The position numbers and the translations under genes are program-made. This document shows positions 30,353-39,911 of a stretch of DNA of 64,000 nt, piece after piece. Under the pieces are notes generated by a model, which saw only the letters and a program-made list of their open reading frames with translations, had not been told where the DNA came from and made no database searches. This DNA is from Arthrobacter sp. ES3-54. Its GTDB lineage: Bacteria; Actinomycetota; Actinomycetes; Actinomycetales; Micrococcaceae. How positions within the stretch are numbered: the first letter of the stretch is position 1; every line of letters begins with the position of its first letter. Location: assembly GCF_029504395.1 (NCBI RefSeq), contig NZ_JAQFIF010000001.1, forward strand, positions 62,001 to 126,000, read 5' to 3'.

Positions 30353-31941
30353 GCCTGATCCGGCTGCACGACGTCGGCGTCCGCTTCGATAACACACAGA
30401 TCCTCCGCGAGGCGTTCTTCCGCCTCGAGCCCGGGGACCGGGTGGGCCTGATCGGCAAGAACGGCTCCGGGAAGACCTCCGTCCTCAAGCTCATCCTGGA
30501 CCAAGTCTCCCCGGACGCCGGAACAGTCACCGTGGAGCAGGGAACCAGAGTGGGCTACTTCTCCCAGTTTTCCGAGCTGGACGGCGAGGCGACCATCCTT
30601 GAGGTCCTTGACGGACTGTTCGTCCAGATCAAGGCCGCCGAGGCCGAGCTGGCAGCCATCGACGCCACCATTGCGGCAGACCCCGCCGAAGCAGAGCTGG
30701 ACCGGCTGATCGGGCGCCAGGCCGAGCTGTTCGAGGACATGGACCGTCTGGACGGATGGGACTACACGCGGCGCATCGCCACCGTCCTGACCACGCTGGG
30801 GTTCAGCGAGGCTCACCGCACATGCGCGATTGACGAACTCTCCGGCGGGTGGCGCAACCGCGCTGCCCTGGCCAAGATCCTGTTGGAGGGTCCGGACGTA
30901 TTGCTCCTGGACGAGCCCACCAACTACCTCGACGTGGCCGGCGTCGAATGGCTGGAAAACTGGTTCCGCGACTACCGCGGCGCCGCGATCATCGTCTCGC
31001 ACGACCGGAAGTTCCTCGATGCTGTGGTCACCCGGATTATCGAGGTGGAGAACTTCCATCTGCACGAATACCCGGGAAACTTCGCCGAGTACGTTGTCCA
31101 GAAGCAGTTCCGGCTCAAAACGCTCGAGGCGCAGTTCGTCCATGAGTCCGAGCTCCTCGCGTTTGAAGCGGAGGGCATTGCCGACCGCCGCGAGGCCGCC
31201 AAAGCCGCCAGCCGCGGGTTGGGGAACCAGCTGGCCAAGATCAAGAAAGCTCGCACGCCCCGCCCCGTAGACCAGATCGTCACGGAGATCTACGGCGGGC
31301 TGCACGTGAAGGATGTCCTCTGCCGGGTCGAAGGACTGGGCAAGTCCTATGGCGAGAAAGTGTTGTTCGAGGACCTCAGCCTTGAGATCCGCCGTGGCAA
31401 CAGGATTGTGGTCCTGGGCTCCAACGGCAGTGGCAAGTCCACGCTGCTGAAAGTGCTGACCGGGGAGGAGCCGGCCGATTCCGGTGAGGTGGTCTGGGCC
31501 AAGGGGCCCGGTTTTGTTTCGTACAACAAAATGCTGGAAGAACTCGACGACGCCGACACCGTTTCGCACGCGGTCAACGCACTGCCGGACAGCCTCGCCT
31601 TCAGCGCCACGAAGAAGTCCGTCAACAGGTTCCTCGCGATGTTCCAGTTCTCCGAGGCCGACCTCAAACAGAAAATCGGGAACCTCTCCGGCGGACAGAA
31701 AGCCCGCGTCGCCATGGCCCAGTGCCTGCTCTCCGGCGCCTCGGTGCTGCTCCTGGACGAGCCCACCAACCACCTGGACATGTCCAGCACCCAGGTGATG
31801 GAGCGGGCACTGCTCCACTTCCCCGGGGCAGTCGTCGTAGTCAGCCACGACCGCTTCTTCACCGAGAAAATCGCCACCCGTCGGCTGGTCTTCGGCAGCG
31901 ACGGCGCGGAACCGGGCGAGGTCGACGTACGCGCGGCCTAA
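30349..31941 (+). CDS. ABC-F family ATPase
   Basis: 530 aa, two ABC domains and no membrane segments. Walker A GLIGKNGSGKTS and VLGSNGSGKSTL; signatures DELSGGWRNRAALAKILLEG and NLSGGQKARVAMAQCL; Walker B LLLDEPTNYLD and LLLDEPTNHLD. ABC-F proteins act on the ribosome E site (EttA-like translation factors or antibiotic protection). No resistance context is visible, so a housekeeping role is more likely. Confidence 0.9.
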   Translation: MSLIRLHDVGVRFDNTQILREAFFRLEPGDRVGLIGKNGSGKTSVLKLILDQVSPDAGTVTVEQGTRVGYFSQFSELDGEATILEVLDGLFVQIKAAEAELAAIDATIAADPAEAELDRLIGRQAELFEDMDRLDGWDYTRRIATVLTTLGFSEAHRTCAIDELSGGWRNRAALAKILLEGPDVLLLDEPTNYLDVAGVEWLENWFRDYRGAAIIVSHDRKFLDAVVTRIIEVENFHLHEYPGNFAEYVVQKQFRLKTLEAQFVHESELLAFEAEGIADRREAAKAASRGLGNQLAKIKKARTPRPVDQIVTEIYGGLHVKDVLCRVEGLGKSYGEKVLFEDLSLEIRRGNRIVVLGSNGSGKSTLLKVLTGEEPADSGEVVWAKGPGFVSYNKMLEELDDADTVSHAVNALPDSLAFSATKKSVNRFLAMFQFSEADLKQKIGNLSGGQKARVAMAQCLLSGASVLLLDEPTNHLDMSSTQVMERALLHFPGAVVVVSHDRFFTEKIATRRLVFGSDGAEPGEVDVRAA

Positions 31942-32013
31942 CGGAACGCCGGGACGACCGGGGCGGGACGATTGACCCAGGCGCGGCAATCCGGTCAGCG
32001 AGATAATAAGAAC

Positions 32014-32337
32014 ATGACCAACCAGGAGCACGACCGCGACCCGTGGGAGGAGTTCGACCAGCTCAAGCCCGCTGGCCCGGACCGGGTTGCCGGCTACCCC
32101 GGCGGAGAGCCGCTGGGATTCGGCTTCCGCACGGGCGTCCGCAGCGCCCGGGTCGCCCTCGGATTTGCCGTCTACTCGCTGGCGCTTGGAAGCAGTCTGG
32201 TCCTCATCGGGGCCATCGTTTTCATTGCAAGCGGGAAGTGGCTGCTGCTCGGGCTCATGGTGCTGGTCGAGGTCGTCTTTATCCTGGCGTTCCGGCGGCT
32301 CATGGTCCAGGTCCGGGACCGCCGCGCTTCCGGCTAG
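32014..32337 (+). CDS. small membrane protein (107 aa)
   Basis: 107 aa. A charged N-terminus (NQEHDRDPWEEFDQLKPAG) then two transmembrane helices (ALGFAVYSLALGSSLVLIGA; WLLLGLMVLVEVVFILAF) and a basic tail. ATG at 32014 is chosen; the longer start at 31972 has no ribosome site. Convergent with corA. Confidence 0.6.
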   Translation: MTNQEHDRDPWEEFDQLKPAGPDRVAGYPGGEPLGFGFRTGVRSARVALGFAVYSLALGSSLVLIGAIVFIASGKWLLLGLMVLVEVVFILAFRRLMVQVRDRRASG

Positions 32338-33329
32338 AGCCAGCCCTTCTTCTTGAAGATGGCGTACATCAGCGCCGCCGTGCCGGCCATGAGTGCGATC
32401 GCCATCGGGTAGCCCAGCGTCCAGTGCAGTTCCGGCATGTGGTCGAAGTTCATGCCGTACAGTCCGGCCACAAAGGTCGGCGCGAAGAAGATCGCGGCCC
32501 ACGAGGAGATCTTCTTGACCTGTTCGTTTTGTTCCGCGCTGGCCTCGTTCTGGCGGTTGGCGGTCAGGGTTCCGTCCAGGGTGAGCGCGTTCTGCAGCAG
32601 GTCACGGAACGAGTCGGCGCGGGAAATCAGCCGCTCAACGTGGTCCTCGACGTCGCGCAGGCTGTGCTGCAGTTCCGTGTCCACCCGGTACTTCTGGAAG
32701 CCGCGCCGGAGCTGTTGCATCATTGCCGGGAGCGGGTGGATGGCGCGCTGGAAATGGATGACTTCCCGGGCGAGTTCGTAGATCCGTCGGGACACCAGGG
32801 GGTCGCCGCTGAAGAGCTGGTCCTCGATCTCGTCGATGTCGTTTTCCAGCCCGGCCACCACAGGACCGTAGTCATCCACCACCTGGTCCATGAGTGCGTA
32901 CAGGACGGCCTCGGGGCCGTGGCGCAGCAGGTCGGGCCGGCTCTCCATCCGGTGCCGGACCTGGCCCACGACTTTCGTCTCGGCGTGCCGGACGGTGACC
33001 ACGAAGTTCCGGCCCGTGAAAATGTGGAGTTCGCCGAACTCCACAGTCTCGGTCTCGTCCAGGTACCGGGCAGGCCGGAGCACAGCGAACAGGTTGTCAT
33101 CGTAGCGTTCGAGTTTGGGGCGCTGATGGGCAGAGATGGCGTCCTCCACCGCCAGCCCGTGCAGGCCGAATTCCGCCGCCACGGCCGCCATTTCCTCGGG
33201 CGTGGGCCGGTAGAGACCGATCCAGGCCATGCCCCCGCGCTCGGTCAGGGTCTCGAAAGTCTGCTCGAGGTTCCGCGGCTCGGCGCTGCGGATGCCGTCA
33301 ACGTAGACGGCGTTGTCGATGATAGTCAC
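32334..33329 (-). CDS. corA: CorA-family magnesium/cobalt transporter
   Basis: 331 aa. Cytoplasmic N-terminal domain, long stalk helix, and two C-terminal membrane helices with the signature YGMNFDHMPE (GMN at the pore mouth), ending in a basic KKKGWL. Pentameric divalent-cation channel. Its 5' end is 8 bp from the AsnC-type regulator stop. Confidence 0.9.
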   Translation of the reverse strand: MTIIDNAVYVDGIRSAEPRNLEQTFETLTERGGMAWIGLYRPTPEEMAAVAAEFGLHGLAVEDAISAHQRPKLERYDDNLFAVLRPARYLDETETVEFGELHIFTGRNFVVTVRHAETKVVGQVRHRMESRPDLLRHGPEAVLYALMDQVVDDYGPVVAGLENDIDEIEDQLFSGDPLVSRRIYELAREVIHFQRAIHPLPAMMQQLRRGFQKYRVDTELQHSLRDVEDHVERLISRADSFRDLLQNALTLDGTLTANRQNEASAEQNEQVKKISSWAAIFFAPTFVAGLYGMNFDHMPELHWTLGYPMAIALMAGTAALMYAIFKKKGWL

Positions 33330-33336
33330 CGGGACA

Positions 33337-33876
33337 TTATCCTTTGTTCACCTGGAGTTCGGCGGAACCGGCCCGCCGCGACGCGGACCGGCCGGGAGCC
33401 ATCGCGTTGCCTTGGGCGAGCCGGCTGATCAGGGGTTCGGTTCGGTAGGGGATATGGGTGTGCAGCGCCAGTACGGTCTCGGTGCGGATGACTCCCTTGA
33501 TCCGAAGGATCGACCGGAGGGCCGCCTGGAGGTTGTGCGTGTCCGTCGCCACCACCCGGCACCAGACGTCGCCGCGCCCGGAGATCTCATGGACTTCCAG
33601 GACCTGGGCGATCAGCCGCAGGGCCCCGACGACGCCGTCGAGCTCCCGGTGGTTGACCTCAATCGTGACGAAGGCGACGACGTCGTAGCCCACCGCCTCC
33701 AGATCGATTTCGCGGCCGCCGTCGTGCAGTACGCCCGAGCGCAGCATGCGCCGCACGCGCGACTGGGCGGTGTTCCGGGCGATCCCCAGGGCATCACTGA
33801 GGTCGCCGATCTGGATCCGCGGATCCCGGATCAGCTCCAGCAGGATCTTGAGGTCGGTAGGGTCCAGACTGTTCAA
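33337..33876 (-). CDS. AsnC/Lrp-family transcriptional regulator
   Basis: 179 aa. HTH (DPTDLKILLELIRDPRIQIG; LGIARNTAQSRVRRMLRSG) and the effector-binding RAM domain (FVTIEVNHRELDGVVGALRL; HEISGRGDVWCRVVATDT). The proposed start is TTG at 33876 with GGAG seven bases away; no ATG lies at the conserved N-terminus. It is divergent from the MFS gene at 34054, its probable target. Confidence 0.8.
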   Translation of the reverse strand: MNSLDPTDLKILLELIRDPRIQIGDLSDALGIARNTAQSRVRRMLRSGVLHDGGREIDLEAVGYDVVAFVTIEVNHRELDGVVGALRLIAQVLEVHEISGRGDVWCRVVATDTHNLQAALRSILRIKGVIRTETVLALHTHIPYRTEPLISRLAQGNAMAPGRSASRRAGSAELQVNKG

Positions 33877-34053
33877 ATCATCACTCCGGTTCACTTCAAC
33901 AGTCCGGGAATGACTGTTTTGCTCAATTTTGGCACAGAATTTAGCCATGAAGATCATTGGTATTGCACTCTGTAGGTACCAATCTTTCGACCGGGCCGGG
34001 CGGTTCCCCCACAACAGGGAAAGCCCGGCCCTGCACTTTGCAAGGGCACGGCC

Positions 34054-35295
34054 ATGACTGTCTTCAGCGAACTCCGCATGCGCCCGGCCACAGCTGACCG
34101 CTGGGGCTGGGACGCTTCCACCACCGCACGGCTCGTGATGGCAGGCGTCGTGATCTTTACGCTGCTCGTCGGCGCGAACCTGGCGACTCCGCTGTACCCG
34201 TTGCTGCAGGCAAAACTGGGGATTACGGCGCTCGACGTTACGGTGGCGTTCTCGGCCTATGTCCTGGCGCTCGTGGCCACCCTGGTCCTGGCCGGTCATT
34301 GGTCCGACCACATCGGACGCCGTGCCGCCCTCGTGCTCGCGGTCCTGGTGGGCCTGGCCGGTGGCTTTGTCTTCGCCACTGCAGACAGCCTCGTGGCGCT
34401 CTGCGTCGGGCGCGCGCTGCAGGGCGTGGCCGTAGCGCTCGCCACCGGCGCCAGCTCGGCCGCCCTGCGCGAACTCCTGCCCAGCCGGCCGGAGTGGGCC
34501 TCCCGGTTCACGCTCCTGGCCTCGGCCGGTGGCGTCGCGGCCGGCCCGGCGATCGGCGGACTGATGTCACTTTTGCCGGGCCCGACGTCGACGCCGTACT
34601 ACCTGCACTCCTTCGTCCTCGCTGCCGTCCTGGTGCCCCTCTACCTGCTCAAGGCGCGGCCCGCCATCAGCCTGCATGCCGGTCCCCAGCCGCTGCGTGT
34701 CCTGGCACCGCGGCGGCCGTCGGTCTCGAGCGACGCGCGCGGCGCCTTCTGGCTGGCCTCTTCCGTGGGCTTCCTGAGCTTCACGGTCTTCGGCTTCTGC
34801 CTCTCGCTCGCGCCCGGCTATTTCGCCCAGATTGTCCACGCCGATTCGCGGCCGCTGATCGGCCTGCTGGCCGGGCTGACGCTGGGCTCCTCGGCCCTGA
34901 GCCAGCTGCTGGCCATCCGGGGCCGGTTTGCCGTGTCCGCCGGACTGGCCGTCCTCGGCGTTTCCGTGCTGCTGATCGCCGCGGCCGCCGCCTGGAGCAG
35001 CCCGTGGCTGCTGATCTTGGCCAGCATCACTGCCGGCGTGGGGCAGGGCGTAGCCTTCCGGACGGTCTTCAACGACGTTGCAGGCAAGGTGGAGCCCGCC
35101 CGACATGCCCAGATCATCAGCACGGTCTATGTCATCACGTACCTTGGCAGCGCCATCCCGGTTATCGGGCTGGGGCTCGCGGCCGGGATGGTCGGGCTGC
35201 AGGCCGCCGTCGCCGGTTTCGTCACGGTGTGTGCCGCGGCCGCGCTGACGCTGGCGGCCGTGACCCTGCGGGACGCCCTGCGCCAGCAGGTCTAG
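34054..35295 (+). CDS. MFS transporter
   Basis: 413 aa, 12 predicted membrane helices. The loop 2-3 motif appears as GHWSDHIGRRAALVLAV. Sequence type resembles small-molecule or amino-acid exporters; the divergent AsnC/Lrp gene supports an amino acid or related substrate, which is an inference. Confidence 0.8.
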   Translation: MTVFSELRMRPATADRWGWDASTTARLVMAGVVIFTLLVGANLATPLYPLLQAKLGITALDVTVAFSAYVLALVATLVLAGHWSDHIGRRAALVLAVLVGLAGGFVFATADSLVALCVGRALQGVAVALATGASSAALRELLPSRPEWASRFTLLASAGGVAAGPAIGGLMSLLPGPTSTPYYLHSFVLAAVLVPLYLLKARPAISLHAGPQPLRVLAPRRPSVSSDARGAFWLASSVGFLSFTVFGFCLSLAPGYFAQIVHADSRPLIGLLAGLTLGSSALSQLLAIRGRFAVSAGLAVLGVSVLLIAAAAAWSSPWLLILASITAGVGQGVAFRTVFNDVAGKVEPARHAQIISTVYVITYLGSAIPVIGLGLAAGMVGLQAAVAGFVTVCAAAALTLAAVTLRDALRQQV

Positions 35296-35311
35296 CCAGC
35301 CGTCGCCGCCA

Positions 35312-35383
35312 GTGCGCCGTGGGAAATAAGTGCGCCGTGGGCAATAAAAGCGCCGGCGGCAATAAAAGCGCTCGGGGGTCTGG
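35312..35383. repeat. 18-bp tandem repeat, four units
   Basis: Units GTGCGCCGTGGGAAATAA (35312), GTGCGCCGTGGGCAATAA (35330), AAGCGCCGGCGGCAATAA (35348) and a diverged fourth (35366). It lies between convergent genes. No coding role. Confidence 0.8.
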
Positions 35384-35400
35384 CGCTCCGGCGGCCGCTG

Positions 35401-35898
35401 TTACGGCAGCGGGCCGTGGTTGCCCTGGATGTGGTCGAAGACCAGCGTGGTTTCGGTGTGGCCCACCACGGGGTCGGTGGCCAGGTTGTCCAGTACCCAG
35501 TCCCGGAGGTCCTCGGTGGTGGCGACGGCGATGTGCAGCAGATAGTCCACTGAACCGGACGTGTGGAAGGTTGAGAGCACCGCCGGGAGCTTGGGCACCC
35601 GGGCCGTGAAACGGTCGATCTGCTCGCGGTCGTGGGCCCGGAGCCGGACCGCAATGAGGGCCTGGACCGAGCGTCCGATCGCGGACAGGCTCAGGTTGGC
35701 CTCGAAGCCCTCGATGATGCCGCGCTCGGACAGGGCGCGGGTGCGCATCAGCGCGGTCGACGGCGCGATCCCCACGAGCTCTGCCAGCTGCTTGTTGGAG
35801 ATGCGGGCATCCGCGACGAGGGCAGCGAGCAGGCGCTCGTCGATCGCGTCCAGCGGTTCGCCGGCCCCCGGCCGAACATTCTTCGCACTGCTGCTCAC
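35401..35898 (-). CDS. AsnC/Lrp-family transcriptional regulator
   Basis: 165 aa. HTH (IDERLLAALVADARISNKQL; VGIAPSTALMRTRALSERG) and RAM domain (ALIAVRLRAHDREQID; HTSGSVDYLLHIAVATTED). Divergent from the PLP lyase gene at 36032, its likely target; an AT-rich 133-bp gap lies between. Confidence 0.85.
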   Translation of the reverse strand: MSSSAKNVRPGAGEPLDAIDERLLAALVADARISNKQLAELVGIAPSTALMRTRALSERGIIEGFEANLSLSAIGRSVQALIAVRLRAHDREQIDRFTARVPKLPAVLSTFHTSGSVDYLLHIAVATTEDLRDWVLDNLATDPVVGHTETTLVFDHIQGNHGPLP

Positions 35899-36031
35899 GG
35901 ATCCTCCTCATAGTGTTGTCTATTCATCATAAACGGCACTATCCGACAGTTCCATTCAGAACCCCTACAAATGCTCGAATTATTGCCAGATACTTGCGGA
36001 ATTCAATGGCGAATATTCGTAAGGAGTTAGG

Positions 36032-37195
36032 GTGCTCTCTCAAGATTCATTGGCGGTCCACGCGGGCCGGAACGGGCTCACGGAACTGGGCGTGCATGCG
36101 GTGCCCATCGATCTGTCCACCACGGCACCGCTGCCGTCCGTGCACGACGGCGGCCTGGCCTACGAGCACATGGCCACCGGCGGGGCACACGTGGAGGGGC
36201 AAAGCACTGTGTACCAGCGGCTGTGGAACCCCACGGTGGCGCGGTTCGAAGAGGGCGTCGCGGTTCTGGAAGGCGCGCCCGAGTCTGTCGCCTTTGCCAC
36301 CGGCATGGCGGCGCTGAGCGCAGTGCTCCTCGCCGTTGTGGCGGCGGGCAAGAAGCATGTTGTCGCCGTGCGGCCCCTTTACGGCGGTAGCGACTACCTG
36401 CTCGCCTCCGGCGTCCTCGGCAACGAGGTCACCTTCACGACGCCGGAGGGCGTCCGCGGCGCGCTGCGGCCGGACACCGGCCTGGTGATCCTGGAGACGC
36501 CGGCCAACCCGACCCTTGAGCTGGTGGACATCGCACAGGTGGCTGCCGCTGCCGACGGCGTGCCGCTTCTGGTGGATAACACTTTCGCCAGTCCGGTGCT
36601 GCAGCAGCCCTTCAAGCACGGTGCCGCCATGGTGTTGCACAGCGCTACAAAGTTCCTGGGCGGCCACGGTGACGCTATGGGCGGTGTGGTGGCCGCAGGC
36701 TCTGAGTGGGCGGTGCGCCTGCGCCAGATTCGGGCAGTGACGGGCGGAATCCTGACCCCGTGGCCGGCCTACCTGCTGCACCGCGGGCTGGCGACGCTCC
36801 CTGTGCGGGTCCGCGCCCAGCAGGCCAGCGCCGAAAAGGTCGCGGTTGCCCTGGCCGGGCACGGGCTTGTGAAGCGGGTCTACTACCCGGGACTCGCTGA
36901 ATGCGACCCGCGAGGCCTCGTCGGGACCCAGATGTCCGGCCCTGGATCGCTCATGGCCTTCGAGCTCGCCAGCGCCGAGCACGCCGAACGGATCCCGGCC
37001 GCCGTCGGCATGATCACGCACGCCGTCTCCCTCGGTGGGATCGACACCCTCATCCAGCACCCCGCAGGCCTGACCCACCGGCCGGTCGAGGCCGCGGCCA
37101 AGCCGCACGCGAGCCTGTTGCGGATCTCGGTGGGACTGGAGGACCCGGCCGACATCGTCGCCGACCTCGTGCAGGCGATCGAGGCCACGCGTTAG
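36032..37195 (+). CDS. Cys/Met-metabolism PLP enzyme (cystathionine/methionine gamma-lyase-like)
   Basis: 387 aa, the full family length. STVYQRLWNPTVARFEEGVA, the FATGMAALSAVLL loop, LVDNTFASPVLQQPF, and the PLP lysine in VLHSATKFLGGHGDAMGG. It cleaves or forms C-S bonds in sulfur amino acids; which substrate cannot be told. GTG at 36032 follows AAGGAGTTAGG. The AsnC/Lrp regulator is divergent. Confidence 0.85.
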   Translation: MLSQDSLAVHAGRNGLTELGVHAVPIDLSTTAPLPSVHDGGLAYEHMATGGAHVEGQSTVYQRLWNPTVARFEEGVAVLEGAPESVAFATGMAALSAVLLAVVAAGKKHVVAVRPLYGGSDYLLASGVLGNEVTFTTPEGVRGALRPDTGLVILETPANPTLELVDIAQVAAAADGVPLLVDNTFASPVLQQPFKHGAAMVLHSATKFLGGHGDAMGGVVAAGSEWAVRLRQIRAVTGGILTPWPAYLLHRGLATLPVRVRAQQASAEKVAVALAGHGLVKRVYYPGLAECDPRGLVGTQMSGPGSLMAFELASAEHAERIPAAVGMITHAVSLGGIDTLIQHPAGLTHRPVEAAAKPHASLLRISVGLEDPADIVADLVQAIEATR

Positions 37196-37308
37196 CCCCG
37201 CGGACCTCGACACCTGGCCGGGCCCGAGGCCTAGCGGGGATCGGCGCCACGCGGTAGCCCGCGGACCTCGACACCCGGCCGGACCCGAGGCCTAGCGGGG
37301 ATCGGCGC
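37186..37308. repeat. 61-bp direct duplication spanning the end of the gamma-lyase gene
   Basis: The stretch CCACGCG(T/G)TAGCCC...GATCGGCG occurs twice, 61 bp apart. The first copy includes the last codons and stop of the gamma-lyase gene; the second is entirely intergenic and ends at the stop of the convergent MFS gene. The copies differ at a handful of positions. Confidence 0.85.
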
Positions 37309-38646
37309 CTATCCGGACACCGTGGCCCCGCCGCCGGCGGCCTTGCTCCCGCCGCCGCCGGCCCTGCCGGCGGCTGCGTGAACCGACGCGGGATGCGCGA
37401 CGGCGGTGATTGCCGCCGTCGCGCCGGCCAGTCCCGTGACTGTCAGGGCAAGGGCCGTCCAGCCAAGCCGCTGGAAGATCAGGCCGCCGGCCCAGCCAAG
37501 CACGCTGGAGCCGAGGTAGTAGGCGAGGTTGTACAGCGAGGCGGCCTGCGCCCGGCCCGTCGTGGCGATCAGCCCGGTCCAGCCCGAACCGATGCTGTGT
37601 GCGGCGAAGAAGCCGCCCGTGAACAGCAGCAATCCCACCAGGATCGGGACCAGCAGTTCCGTGAGTGTCAGGGCCAAGCCGCCCGCCATCAGCGCCGTGC
37701 CGGCGATCAGGACCGTGCGCCGGCCGAACCGGGACGTCAGCCCCGCTGCCCAGCGCGCCGAGACAGTTCCGGAGAGGTAGGCCAGGAAGATCAGGCTGAT
37801 CGCGGTGGCCGGCAGGCTGAACGGTTCCCCGGACAGCCGGAATCCGAGATAGTTGTAGACGGCCACGAATCCGCCCATGAGCAGGAACGCCTGGACGTAC
37901 AGGGCCAGCAGCCGGGGATTGCGGGCATGGCCGGCCAGCGTACCCATGGCGCCGCGGAGGCCGCCCGCGGCCGCAACGGTGAACCCCTGGGCCCGCGGCA
38001 CGAGAACGAGGAACAGGACAGCTGCCCCGGTGGCCAGGACGGAGACGGCCAGGGCAGCGGCCCGCCATCCCCACAGTTCGCCGGCCGGTCCGGCGACCAG
38101 CCGCCCGGCAAGGCCGCCCAGGGTGGTCCCGGCGACATAGCTACCGGCGGCGAGGGCGGCATGGGCCTTGTTGACCTCTTCGTTGAGGTATGCGATCGCG
38201 ATGGCGGGGATGCCGCCTAGCGCCATTCCCTCCAGCATCCGCAGACCCAGCAGCACGGGGAAGCTGGGGGCCAGGGGGACCAGCAGGCCCAGGATGGTGG
38301 CAGCGGAGATGCCCCACATCATTGCCCGGACGCGGCCGATCCGGTCGGCCAGGAAGGACCACGGCAGCACCGTCAGGGCCAGCCCCACCGTTGCCAGGGA
38401 GATGGTCAGCGCGGCCTCGGCGGCGGAGATGCGGAGGTCCGCCGCCAGGAGGGGGAGCACCGCCTGGGTGGAGTAGAGCTGGGCGAAGGTCGCGACGCCG
38501 GCAAAGGCAAGCCCGGCGAGGATCCGCCGGTAGGCTGCGGAACCCTTCGGATGGCCCGCCCACGCTGCAGCGTTAGCTGCAGGATCAGCTGCAGGATTGG
38601 GGACGGGACGGGGACCTGCGCCGAAGGGCGCCGAAAAGCGTGGCAT
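37309..38646 (-). CDS. MFS transporter
   Basis: 445 aa, 12 predicted helices after a disordered Pro/Ala N-terminus. WSFLADRIGRVRAMMWG is the loop 2-3 motif, and SRFGRRTVLIAG its C-terminal counterpart. Similar carriers are often multidrug or YnfM/arabinose-efflux types. It is divergent from a LysR regulator. The C-terminal tail is Gly/Ala rich. Confidence 0.85.
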   Translation of the reverse strand: MPRFSAPFGAGPRPVPNPAADPAANAAAWAGHPKGSAAYRRILAGLAFAGVATFAQLYSTQAVLPLLAADLRISAAEAALTISLATVGLALTVLPWSFLADRIGRVRAMMWGISAATILGLLVPLAPSFPVLLGLRMLEGMALGGIPAIAIAYLNEEVNKAHAALAAGSYVAGTTLGGLAGRLVAGPAGELWGWRAAALAVSVLATGAAVLFLVLVPRAQGFTVAAAGGLRGAMGTLAGHARNPRLLALYVQAFLLMGGFVAVYNYLGFRLSGEPFSLPATAISLIFLAYLSGTVSARWAAGLTSRFGRRTVLIAGTALMAGGLALTLTELLVPILVGLLLFTGGFFAAHSIGSGWTGLIATTGRAQAASLYNLAYYLGSSVLGWAGGLIFQRLGWTALALTVTGLAGATAAITAVAHPASVHAAAGRAGGGGSKAAGGGATVSG

Positions 38647-38739
38647 GCACTCAGGCTAAAGCCTGACCGAGAGATGCTTACAATGCATGATTTCCATAGA
38701 ATAGATAGCAAAAATGCAACAGTGCACGGAGAGTGGAAC

Positions 38740-39738
38740 ATGGACGTCGAACACAGGCAGCTGGTTCAGCTGCTGCCTCTCCTGCCGCTGCTGGCAGAAC
38801 TGGGGCGGACGGAGCACATTACTGAGACGGCCGAGCTTCTGGGCCTGCCGCAGTCGACGGTGAGCCGCGCAATTGCGCGGGCCAGCGCCATTGTGGGGAC
38901 GGAGCTGTTGATCCGGGACGGCCGCGGCGTGCGGCTGACGCCGGCGGCGAAGGCGCTCCTGCCCCACATCGAGGTCGCCCTGGACGGATTCCAGACGGGG
39001 CTGGATCTCGTCCGGCACGAATCGGAAGTGGTCCGCGGCCGGATCGCGGTCTCGTTCCAGCACACCTTCGGCGAGGCGATGCTGCCGCTGCTCATCAGTG
39101 CGTTCCGGAGCCGGCACCCGCAGACTGCCTTTGACCTCAGCCAGGGCGCACGGGACGGCTGCCTCGCGGAACTGGCCGCGGGCTCCGCGGACCTGGCGCT
39201 CACGGCCCCCGTCGCCACGCCAGGCAAGAGAATCGGTTCGGCCGCGCTGTACCGGGAACCGCTGCGCCTGGTGGTGCACCACCGGCATCCCCTGGCCGGC
39301 CGCCGTCGGGTCCGCGTCGCCGAAATCCGGCAGGAGCCGTTCGTGGCGATGGGGTCCGGCTACGGCATGCGCTCGCTGACCGATGCGTTGTTCCGGGAGG
39401 CGGGGTTCCGCCCGCGAATTGCCTTCGAGAGCCAAGACTCGCACACCGTCCGCGGGCTCGTCTCGGCCGGGCTCGGCGTCAGCATCCTGCCGCCCGGCGG
39501 CTCCGCACCGGGCCGGCACCACCATCCGGCGGGCCCGGGAGCCGACGACGGCGGGCCCGGGTGGGTGGAGATTCCCCTGGATTCGGCCTTGGCTTTCCGC
39601 GAGATCGGCCTCGCGTGGCGGGAACGCCGCGGCGGTGCCGATGCCGAGTCCGATCCCGTGCGCTTGTTTCGCGAACTCGTGCTGCGCGACGGGCCGGCAC
39701 TCCTGGCAGGCTTCGTGCGCGAACGCTCGGGAGGCTGA
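38740..39738 (+). CDS. LysR-family transcriptional regulator
   Basis: 332 aa. HTH at about residues 14-60 (ITETAELLGLPQSTVSRAIA), followed by a periplasmic-binding-like effector domain (GRIAVSFQHTFGEAMLPLLI onward). ATG at 38740 has GGAGAG upstream; the longer frame is rejected. Divergent from the MFS gene at 38646, which it probably controls; the gap between them is AT-rich. Confidence 0.85.
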   Translation: MDVEHRQLVQLLPLLPLLAELGRTEHITETAELLGLPQSTVSRAIARASAIVGTELLIRDGRGVRLTPAAKALLPHIEVALDGFQTGLDLVRHESEVVRGRIAVSFQHTFGEAMLPLLISAFRSRHPQTAFDLSQGARDGCLAELAAGSADLALTAPVATPGKRIGSAALYREPLRLVVHHRHPLAGRRRVRVAEIRQEPFVAMGSGYGMRSLTDALFREAGFRPRIAFESQDSHTVRGLVSAGLGVSILPPGGSAPGRHHHPAGPGADDGGPGWVEIPLDSALAFREIGLAWRERRGGADAESDPVRLFRELVLRDGPALLAGFVRERSGG

Positions 39739-39748
39739 GCCGGGCCGC

Positions 39749-39834
39749 CAAGTCGCCGGAAGGGTGCGCCAAGGTCGTCGAAGTCGCCGGAAGCGTGCGA
39801 CGTCGCCGAAAGGAAACGGCGGTTTCGCACGTTT
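39749..39834. repeat. imperfect direct and inverted repeats after the LysR gene
   Basis: AAGTCGCCGGAAGGGTGCG and AAGTCGCCGGAAGCGTGCG occur about 30 bp apart, and a part-inverted copy (CGCACGTTTCCGGCGAACTC) follows at about 39826. The inverted parts could form a hairpin between the convergent LysR and nitronate monooxygenase genes. Confidence 0.6.
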
Positions 39835-39911
39835 CCGGCGAACTCGGGATCCTGCAGCGGGCAGCCCTCAGCGGCCTGTGCAGCGGGCTGCGCCGCGGCA
39901 GGCAGCGCCGG

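Noticed and set aside
30154-32502. 782-codon minus-strand frame opposite the ABC-F gene
   Set aside because: It is a shadow of high-GC codons in the ABC-F and yqeY genes, which carry all the motifs.
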